Shown here in pieces: positions 56,226-64,000 of a DNA stretch of 64,000 nucleotides; position 1 is the stretch's first letter; the number at the start of each line of letters is the position of its first letter. The position numbers and the translations under genes are program-made. The notes beneath the pieces were generated by a model. It made no database searches, was not told the origin of the DNA, and worked only from the letters and a program-made list of their open reading frames with translations. This DNA is from Isoetes taiwanensis. Lineage: Eukaryota; Streptophyta; Lycopodiopsida; Isoetales; Isoetaceae. The DNA is taken from contig JAJEKV010000031.1 of assembly GCA_021234155.1 (NCBI GenBank), positions 8,694,748 to 8,758,747 of the forward strand. The letters run 5' to 3'.

Positions 56226-56456
56226 AAAGACTGGTTGGTCTAGTGGTAAGGGTGGGGGTTTGGGAGGCAATGTCCAGGGTTCGAGTCCGTGGTAAACCAA
56301 AAAAAATTTGTCCACCAAACTTGGGAGCTTTTGAGAGGCCAAGGCCCACGGACGGCCGAGATCAAGCCACGTGGCGCCTCCTCCACTGGGGATGGGGTGG
56401 AAGTCGAGCAGCATGCTCACTTTACGGACGCTATTTTCTTATTATATTATATTAGA
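56226..56456 (-). other. Helitron H1 5' end with tRNA-like sequence
   Basis: From the terminus inward on the minus strand: TCTAATATAATATAATAAG, GCGTCCG, GGCGCCACGTGG, CTCAAAAGCTCCCAAGTTTG and GTGGACAAA, then a tRNA-like sequence (plus-strand A box 56236-56246, B box GGTTCGAGTCC 56278-56288). This closely matches H2's 5' end at 59217-59455. I do not count the tRNA-like part as a functional tRNA. Confidence 0.75.
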
Positions 56457-56689
56457 CTAGAAAAGGCCTGCGGCGGCCAGCGCCGCCCTTTTTTTCCATT
56501 CACCTTTCGGCCTCCTCGGCCTCTGGGCCTTTTGGAGCCCCACCCATGCGACCTTTTTACGTTGCATCCTTCCTCCTTTCGGCCCCTCAGGGTTTGGGCA
56601 TGCTTGGGATTATTCCTCATTTCGGCCTGGCCCTTGGGGAGGTCTACCGCCTCTTTGGCCCACCCATGTAGTCTACATAGAGGAACTTA

Positions 56690-59160
56690 GTCACATCTAC
56701 TACAAATTTCAAAGTATCATTCCTACTATCAACTCCAAAGTCTCAAATATCATTCCCTGGTGGGGCCCTTTACTCGGGAAGTTTTCTCGGTTTGGGCCCA
56801 TCCACTATCATATATTGGGAGCTTATTCATACCTACTACTACTTTCAAAGTATTACCTATTGGGAGCTTAGTACATCTACTATGAATTTTAAAACCACAA
56901 CCCCTATATGTTTCAAGAAGCTTTCCCCATTACTTAACATCCATTGAACAACCACCCATGAGGAGCTTACTCATGCCTATTACTAATTCCAAAGTATCAT
57001 CTATGCATGAGGAGTTTACTCACACATATTACTATTTCTAAAGTACTATCCATAAGGAGCCTACTTATACCTACTACTACTTTCAAAAGTATTACCTATT
57101 GGGAGCTTAGTACATCTACTATGAATTTTAAAGTACAACCCCTATATGTTTCAAGAAGCTTTCCCTCATATTTAACATCCATTGAACAACCACCCATGAG
57201 GAGCTTACTCATGCCTATTACTAATTCCAAAGTATCACCTATGCATGAGGAGTTTTATCCACTTTCAAAGTATTACCTATTGGGAGCTTAGTACATCTAC
57301 TATGAATTTTAAAGTACAACCCCTATATGTTCAAGAAGCTTTCCCTGTTACTTAACATCCATTGAACAACCACCCATGAGGAGCTTACTCATGCCTATTA
57401 TTAATCCATAAGGAGCCTACTTATACCTACTACCATGCAAGTCCATATACACACATGACTTACCACCAATTCTAAAGTATCACTCATAAGGAGAACACTA
57501 CCAATTCCAAAGTATCACCTATGAGGATCTTACTCACACCCCACTGACTCCGGTGGCATTTCACAGTCTTATTCACACATACTACTCAACCCTCTATTCC
57601 ATTACCAATAAAGTATCATTCATGAGTAGCATACTGACACATGCTCATGAGGCCACATCTCTACTACCTCTACTACCAATTCTAAAGTATGTCAATTCTA
57701 AAGTATCACCCATGTGAAGCTTACACACACCCATCATACCCATCACACTTACTACCAATTCCAAAATATCACCTCCGTATATTCTATTTTGAGTATTTGC
57801 AAGGTTTCAAGAAACTTTCTACTTTTTAGACTGAGGTCTTATTCACACATAATTCTCAACCCTCTATTCCATTACCAATAAAGTATCTTTCATGAGTAAC
57901 ATACTCACACATGCCCATGAGGCCACATCTACTACCTCTACTACCAATTCTAAAGTATGTCAATTCTAAACTATCACCCATGTAAAGTATCACCTCCAGA
58001 ATATTCTATTTTTGAGCATTTGCAAGGAGACCGAGGTGCTTCTAGAGCATAGGTGGTTGCCCTATAGCATCCGAACACTCTAGAACATTCTATTTTGAGT
58101 TTTTGCAAAGTTTTAACAAACTTTTCTGCTTCTTAGACTACCGTGATTTTCTATTTTTAGGTCGAGATGCTTACCCTAGAGCATCTCAAACACTCTAGGA
58201 CATTCTATTTGAGTTTTTACAAAGTTTAAGCAAACTTTCTATTTTTAGACTGAAACGTTCTATTTTTAGACTGAGGTGCTTACCTTTGAGTATTTGCAAC
58301 ATTCCAAAACATTCTACTTTGAGCATTTGCAAAGTTTCAAAAAACATTCTATTTTTGATTGGCGGTTTTACCCATGAGCACCTGGAACATTCCACAACAT
58401 TCTATTTTGAGCATTTACAAAGTTTCAAAAAACTTTCTATTTTTAGACTGAAACTTTCTATTTTTTTGCAGATTGAGGTGCTTACCCATGAGCATCCGGA
58501 ACATTCTTAACATTCTATTTTGAGCATTTTTTTAGGACTGAGATGCTTACCCTAGAGCATCAAACACTCTAGGACATTCTATTTGAGTTTTTACAAAGTT
58601 TAAAAAACTTTTTATTTTAGACTGAAAAAAATTTCTTTCTATTTTTAGACTGAGGTGCTTACCTTTGAGTATTTGCAAACATTCCAAAACATTCTACTTT
58701 GAGCATTTGCAAAGTTTCAAAAAACATTCTATTTTTGGATTGACGGTGTTTACCCATGAGCACCTGGAACATTCCACAACATTCTATTTTGAGCATTTAC
58801 AAAGTTTCAAAAACTTTCTATTTTTAGACTGAAACTTTCTATTTTTAGATTGAGGTGCTTACCCATGAGCATCTGAACATTCCAGAACATTCTATTTTGA
58901 GCATTTGCAAAGTTTCAAAAAACTTTCTATTTTTAAAAACTTTCTATTTTAGATTGAGGTGCTTACCCATGAGCATCTGGAACATTCCAGAACATTCTAT
59001 TTTGAGCATTTGCAAAGTTTCAAAAAATTTCTATTTTTAGACTTAAAGTTTCTATTTTTAGACTGAGGTGCTTATTCATGAGCATCTGGAACATTCTAGG
59101 ACATTCCAAGAGATTCTAGAAGATTCTAGAACATTCTAGAACATCCTAGAGTATCCTTGA
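56690..59160. repeat. Helitron-internal minisatellites (H2)
   Basis: 56.69-57.8 kb repeats ACCTACTACTA, CAAAGTATCACC, CCCATGAGGAGCTTACTCAT and CATCCATTGAACAACCACCC, the last occurring near 56949, 57178 and 57358. 57.8-59.16 kb repeats the TTCTATTTTGAGCATTTGCA unit seen in H1. Stretches near 57590 and 57860 repeat AACCCTCTATTCCATTACCA. Confidence 0.85.
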
Positions 59161-59216
59161 ATTAATTAGGCCCCAAATTTTAACTATGCATGGACTTCCT
59201 ATTATTCCAAGAAAAG

Positions 59217-59455
59217 ACCGGTTGGTCTAGTGGTAAGGGTGGGGGTTTGGGGGCAATGTCCAGGTTCGAGTCCCCCTGTAAAGTAAAAATTTTGTCCACC
59301 AAACTTGGGAGCTTTTGAGGGGCCAAGGCCCCACGGACGGCCGAGATCGGCCACGTGGCGCCCTCCGGACCGGGGGCGGATGGGCCGTGGAATACTCAGA
59401 CTCACTCGCACGGACTCCGCGGACGCTTATTTCTTTATTATATAGGAGGATAGGA
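59217..59455 (-). other. Helitron H2 5' end with tRNA-like sequence
   Basis: The tRNA-like A box is at 59223-59233 and the B box GGTTCGAGTCC at 59263-59273 (plus strand). It is followed by the same GTCCACCAAACTTGGGAG and CCACGTGGCGCC blocks as in H1, and ends TTATTATATAGGAGGATAGG plus A. Confidence 0.75.
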
Positions 59456-59616
59456 CTAGGCGGCCGTCGAAGCCTCATTTCAAGCCCGACCTAAACCTCG
59501 ATCTGGACCAACCCAGCCCTTCTTTTTTGTAGTATTCCTGTTTCGTAGGCCTCTCAAACCGACCTAAAGCTCAATTTGGGCCCCATTAGCACTATTGGTA
59601 GGCCCCTTCCTTTTCT

Positions 59617-60490
59617 ACATCTCTCTCTCTCCTCTCTCTCCTTTCTCAGCTTTCTCTCCCCTTCTCTGTACTCTCTATTCTCTCTCCTCTCTTCTTATCA
59701 TTCTCTCTCCTCTAAGCTCCTCTCTCTTCTCTCCTCCTCCCTTTCTTGTCCTCCTCTCTCCCTTTGCATCTCTTCTCCCACTCTCTCTTCTCTCCTCTCT
59801 TTCTTCTCTCTTCTCTCTTTTCTCTCTTTTCTCTCTCCCTCCTTGCACCATCTCTCTCTTCTCTCTCTCCTCTGCGCTCCCTTCTCCTTTTCTCTCTGCT
59901 CTCTCCTATTCTCTCTTCTCTATCTCCTCCTCATCTCTCTCTCCTCCCCCTCTCTCCTCTTCCCCCTCTCCTCTCTTCCTCCTCTTCTCTCCTTTCTCTT
60001 CTCTCTTTTCTCTCTCACCTCTTCTTCTCTCTTCTCTTTGTTTTCTCTTTTTTTAGACTCCTCTCTTTCTTTTTCCCATGAGCTTCTCTCCTTCCTCTCT
60101 TGAATCTTCTATTCTCTTCCCTCTCCCCCTCTATTTCTCTCTCTCTCTTTTAGACTGAGGTCTTTCCTCATCTCTCTCTATTTCTTCTCCCTCTATCTTC
60201 TCTCTCTCTCTCTATATTTCTCTTCTCAAACCCTTTCTCTCTCATTCTCTCTCTCCTCTCTCCCTCTTCCTCTTTCCCTTTTTTTCCTTCTCTCTCTTCT
60301 CCTTCTTCTCCTTTTCTCTCTCCCTCTCTTCTCTTCCCCTTCTTTTTCTTCTCCTCCTCTCTCTCTCTTTTATTTTTTTCCATCTCTCTCTCCTCTATGA
60401 GCCCCTCTTTCTCTATCATTTCTCTCTCTCTCATCTCCTCTGTCTTCTCTCTCCTCTCTTCTCTCTTCTCCTTTCCTTTCTATTTTCTCT
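59617..60490 (+). repeat. 0.9-kb polypyrimidine tract (H3)
   Basis: A C/T-only type tract like that at 53.8-55.0 kb, with short interruptions such as CCCATGAGC (60074) and TTTTAGACTGAGG (60149). Open frames are composition artefacts. Confidence 0.9.
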
Positions 60491-60879
60491 AAAAGTATTA
60501 TCCATAAAGCATCTTTCACCCACCTACTACCATGCAAGTCCATATACACACATGCCCTACTACCAATTCTAAAAAACTCATGAGAAGGACACTTACCAAT
60601 TCCAAAGTATCACCTATGAGGAACTTACTCACATCTTCCATCGCCTCCATGGTATTTCATGAGTCTTTATTCATACATACTTATCAACCCTCTATTCCAT
60701 TACCATTAAAGCATCATTCATGAGTAACATACTCACACATGCCCATGAGGTCACATCTACTACATCTACCTACCATATTCTAAAGTATGTCAATTTAAAG
60801 TATCACCCATGTGAAGCTTCTGACACCCATCATACCCATCACACTTACTACCAATTCCAAAAGTATCATCTCCGAATAT

Positions 60880-61700
60880 TCTATTTTGAGCATTTGCAAG
60901 GTTTCAAGAAACTTTTCTGTTTTAGAATGAGGTGCTTCTAGAGCATAGGTGGTTGCCCTATAGCATCTAGAACCCTAGAACATTCTATTTTGAGTTTTTG
61001 CAAAGTTTTAACAAACTTTTTACGTTTTTAGACCTGGTACTTTCTATTTTTAGACCAGATGCCTACCTAGAGCATCCTCAAAACATTCTAGGACATTCTA
61101 TTTGAGTTTTTACAAAGTTTAATTCAAACTTTCTATTTTTAGACTAAAACTTTCTATTCTTAGACTGAGGTGCTTACCTTTGAACATCCTGTAATATTCA
61201 GAGTAATTCTATTTTGAGCATTTGCAAAAGTTTCCAAAAACTTTCTATTTTTGGATTGAGGTGTTTACCCATGAGCATCTGCAACATTCCGTAACATTCT
61301 ATTTTGAGCATTTGCAAAGTCTTAAAAACTTTTTATTTTTTAAGACTAAACTTTCTATTTTTTAGGACTCGGGTGCTTACCCATGAGCACCTACAAAGTA
61401 TTATTCATGAGTAACATACTCATACATGCCCATGAGGCACAATTCTAAAGTATGTCAATTCTAAAGTATCACCCATGTATGAAGCTTACACCCCATTATA
61501 CCCATCACACTTACTACCAATTCCAAAGTATCACCTCCAATATTCTATTTTTAGCATTTGCAAGGTTTCAAGAAACTTTCTATTTTTAGACTGAGGTGCT
61601 TCTAGAGCATAGGTGGTGGTTGCCCTATAGCATTTGGAACATTCTAGAACATTCTATTTTGAGTTTTTGCAAAGTTTTATAGCAAACTTTTGTTTTTTAG
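60880..61700. repeat. Helitron-internal minisatellite (H3)
   Basis: Further copies of the TTCTATTTTGAGCATTTGCA / TTTTTAGACTGAGGTGCTTA unit, interrupted at about 61400-61540 by the AAGTATGTCAATTCTAAAGT block also seen at 55290, 57690 and 60790. Confidence 0.8.
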
Positions 61701-62020
61701 ACTACCTTATTTTCACTAATGAAGTAATGGTGCCGGCATTGCTGGTGTTAATGTTTGTTAATGTTTTTGTTGCAATAAAAAATGTGTGCGATGAAGCTTT
61801 TTGCTTGGAATAAAAAAAATATTCAAACATAGTTATAGTGCCGGTCTTTGGTATTAGTACAATGTAAGAAACTAAGGGGCTATTTCATCCCAGAATTATT
61901 ATAGAAAAACTAGGGGCTATTTCATCCCGTAGAATTTCTTTGTAGACTACATTTGGGTGAACCTCCTTTTGTTTTTAGTGCTCCTTGTCTTGAGAGGTTT
62001 CTTGCATGTATACCTTCACT
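61701..62020. other. Junction region between H3 repeats and helicase relic
   Basis: No gene. A roughly 20-base word, GGGGCTATTTCATCCC with flanks, occurs twice (about 61876 and 61913). I see no Helitron terminus here. Confidence 0.45.
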
Positions 62021-63900
62021 CTAGTATTTGTGTAGTGCAATCTTGAGAATGCGACATATTGTGGTCGGGCCGTCGTAATATTTGAGTTGGTAGGTAGATG
62101 CCAACGAGGTCATTGACCGCCCTTGTGACTTGTTTATGGTCATCGGTGAATGCAAGTCGCGACGGAACCCGCTTTCGCTTGAAGGGGAGGAGGCCGTTAT
62201 CGAAAGGCCTGTGTTATCCTTGGTATGAGGACCCTGTTCCTTTGTAGGTGCCGGTGATTGTTTCGTGACGGCGATTCTTGGGTGCGCTTTGATTACACGG
62301 TATGTGCCATTGCGTAGGACCGCCTTTGGGTTCATGTTTCGAGTAGGATGATGATGGCACCATCCTTTGATATGTAACTTGGCGCGTGGCATGCGGTAGG
62401 AGTCGGTGGTTGATGAACTCAATTGGGAAATCTCTTGTAGCATCTTCGTCAAGCAATGATGGCATCTATACTGCGGTAATGGGGAGGGTTGTCCATTCAA
62501 CCTTAGGAGGACCTTATTGTTGATTCTCGCCAATGCTTCATTCTTTACAGGTCAAGATGGCCTTGTCATACAATAGGTGCACATTTGCCTCTGAAGTATT
62601 TCGTTAGAAGATGTTGTCAATCAACTTCGTCTTCTACCACGATTCTCTTAATTATCTCAACCAAGTCGCGATCGAGTCCCCGACTCATTGTTCATCCGTT
62701 CCCCATTACTGAGTGTGAGTGACCAATTTGAAGATTTGCTTTCGTCTTTTCGGACTCCGCATGTTTTTTTGTGTCGGCTTGTGTGGGTTTGAAATTAATC
62801 CACAATGGGTTTTCTCTTGACACACTTGAGATGATTTCTCGTTTTGTTGCACGCTTGATCCGCGGGCAATTGTTGTCGAAAATCTCGTAGGTGAGCATTA
62901 TCATTCCCAAAATCCACCAAGGCCATCTTGGCGATCTCACGAGAACCACATGACGGCAGTGGAGTGCTTGCGTATAAGTTATCCCAATTTCGTCCATACG
63001 CAGTGTTGCCTTTCTAAGTACCTTCATGAGTTGGCTTGTTGCACGCGTAGTGCGGTTGCCTCTTTGTGTGAGGTTGAGTGGTAACTTGAACGCCAGATGA
63101 ATACAGTTGTGCTCCTTTCAATAGAGGCCGGCAATGCCCGCTCAAACTCGCGATAAACATCCACGCCGCATCCTCTTTTAGTATGCTGGATCAGACTGTT
63201 GAAGAGGAATGTTTACGCGGCTCCTCTGGGCCATCCACATTGATACATGGGGCTTGATGTTTGGTGATTGCATCGAGGATACGTCGGCTATGTGCTTCTC
63301 TCTGTTGAGCTTGCCGTAGATTTTCTTTGTCCTTCTTTCAACTCCTTTTCGTGAAGGTGGGGTTCATTTGGGAGATTGCCTAGAATGTCTATCCGGTAGG
63401 TTCCGCGGGTCCGCTGTTGGCATGTCTGCGTACCATTTTGGAAGATGTCGCCATGTCAGCCAGTGCATGGTTATAAGCACGCCCGTGGCATCTTCCGCTA
63501 GTCTTCGGCTGTACCGTCGCCTGAAGAGGTCCCACAGCCGCATTGATGGATCTTAATGGGTCATTATATATAGCAAATGAATGCGTATATGTCCGGGCGA
63601 GTCGATTGGCATCGAAAAGACGCATCGTCTTCGATTCTCCCCATCTCGTATGCGTCTTCCAATAAGCCAGGAGCTCTTTGCGGCTTTGAAAAAGAACATA
63701 GTTTCCATTAACAATGCGCATGTCTTGGCCGGTTTAGCCCTTTGATATGTGTAGAATAGAAGACGGAGGTAATAGCCGTTCATCCTTAGGGCTCACGTTG
63801 TACATCCGTATGGGGCTGGAACTTCCCTCCCTCTCTTTTTTTCCGGGGCGATGTCGAATGTATAGTGTTGGGGATTTACGGATAAGTGTATTCACGCGCT
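62021..63900 (-). pseudogene. Decayed Helitron helicase (second copy)
   Basis: The minus strand holds scattered pieces of the helicase half of RepHel, in the right order but several frames. Near 63830: RMYNVSPKD. Then YYLRLLFYTYQRAK, DEIGITYTQALHCRHVV (Walker B region), NCPRIKRATKREIISSVSRE with NPLWINFK (cf. KRAKKMEILAKCVKSNPLWK in H1), DATRDFPIEFINH (cf. EDIRNFPIEFINQ), NPKAVLRNGTYRV, and PMTINKSQGRSMTSLASTYQ (cf. SMTINKSQGQSLETVGLYLP). The C terminus is near 62021. Many indels make it non-functional. The copy continues past the right edge. Confidence 0.8.
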
Positions 63901-64000
63901 TGGTGGGTCGTGCTTGTTGAGTTCAAACCATCAAATCAACATTGTTTGCTTTTGCATCTGCCGCCGATGGCTTGTCTTTCATAGCCTTCGATAATAGACA

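Larger units (their letters stand above)
45714..56456 (-). mobile_element. Helitron H1, autonomous-type, 10.7 kb
   Basis: Helitrons are rolling-circle transposons. Read on the minus strand, H1 begins at 56456 with TCTAATATAATATAATAAG and ends at 45714 with CTAG followed by host T. That is the canonical TC..CTRR|T structure without TIRs or target duplication. A perfect 15-bp stem with a 4-base loop (45717-45750) precedes the CTAG. The 3' two-fifths carry the RepHel gene, whose stop codon lies 230 bases from the terminus. The 5' half is non-coding: an 868-bp tandem duplication, a polypyrimidine tract, a minisatellite and a tRNA-like sequence. The 3' end is very secure. The 5' end is supported by its match to H2's 5' end and by direct abutment to H2's 3' end. 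Confidence 0.85.
56457..59455 (-). mobile_element. Helitron H2, non-autonomous, 3.0 kb
   Basis: The 5' end on the minus strand is TCCTATCCTCCTATATAATA at 59455. The 3' end is CTAG at 56460-56457, preceded by an imperfect GC hairpin (AAAAGG..CGGCG, gccag, CGCCG..CCTTTT). There is no gene inside, only the shared minisatellites and the tRNA-like sequence. Its 3' CTAG touches the TC of H1 with no intervening base, which is what insertion into the A|TC junction at H1's 5' boundary would give. Confidence 0.75.
59456..61700 (-). mobile_element. Helitron H3, 3' portion, non-autonomous or truncated
   Basis: CTAG at 59456-59459 directly abuts H2's 5' TC. The adjoining hairpin is poor (AGGC..GCCT), so this end is weaker than the others. 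The interior follows the layout of H1's 5' half: polypyrimidine tract (59.6-60.49 kb), CCAATTC..AAGTATCACC repeats (60.49-60.88 kb), then TTCTATTTTGAGCATTTGC repeats (60.88-61.7 kb). The expected tRNA-like sequence and TC end are not found beyond 61.7 kb. Either the element is truncated there, or the helicase relic to the right belongs to it. Confidence 0.5.

Noticed and set aside
59576-60434. Open frames of 90-175 codons in the second polypyrimidine tract
   Set aside because: Same composition artefact.
61701-62020. A Helitron terminus separating H3 from the helicase relic
   Set aside because: I looked for a GC hairpin followed by CTRR, and for a TC-type 5' end, and found neither.

Overview
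The window looks like a repeat-rich, AT-rich piece of a land-plant nuclear genome. The supports are GT..AG introns, PPR-type and LCMT1-type gene relics, plant-style LINEs, Helitrons with a RepHel gene, and tRNA-derived sequences. The lineage is uncertain. A large-genome non-seed plant such as a fern fits the transposase-like family at 22-24.9 kb, but this is only an impression. I see no clearly intact host gene. Almost everything recognisable is a mobile element, or a gene fragment inside or beside one.

Layout. 1-717 (-) holds an unrecognised coding fragment that runs off the left edge. 1690-2012 is a short hAT-type MITE with a perfect 8-bp target duplication. About 2.1-4.98 kb (+) is a LINE with a reverse transcriptase, an extra ORF right after it and a poly(A) tail. 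5813-25055 is bounded by a perfect 25-bp inverted repeat and a CTAA direct repeat. It may be one 19.2-kb DNA transposon. Inside it are, on the minus strand, a decayed FCP1/HAD-like phosphatase (7.1-7.9 kb), an unrecognised spliced gene (about 8.1-11.5 kb) and fragments of a leucine carboxyl methyltransferase (14.4-15.4 kb). It also holds a set of TCTCGACT..AGTCGAGA palindromes (6.7-13.5 kb), paired hairpins (18.3-18.7 kb) and a 1.1-kb hairpin-forming minisatellite (19.5-20.6 kb). On the plus strand next to the right end is a decayed transposase-like gene (22.0-24.9 kb).

25-45.7 kb is mostly non-coding. It contains three copies of a roughly 340-bp dispersed repeat, several minisatellites, a 26-bp inverted-repeat unit, a tRNA-like sequence, a small Cys/His-rich ORF, a PPR pseudogene and a 5'-truncated LINE (41.8-44.1 kb, -).

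45714 to the right edge appears to be a head-to-tail array of Helitrons, all on the minus strand. H1 (45714-56456) carries a nearly intact RepHel gene. After splicing out two introns and removing a 0.47-kb LINE insertion with its 8-bp target duplication, the reading frame closes exactly. H2 (56457-59455) is non-autonomous and abuts H1 base-to-base, CTAG against TC. H3 starts at 59456. A decayed second Helitron helicase lies at 62.0-63.9 kb. The H1 and H2 5' ends share a tRNA-like sequence plus a conserved terminus, and all three elements share AT-rich minisatellite arrays and polypyrimidine tracts.
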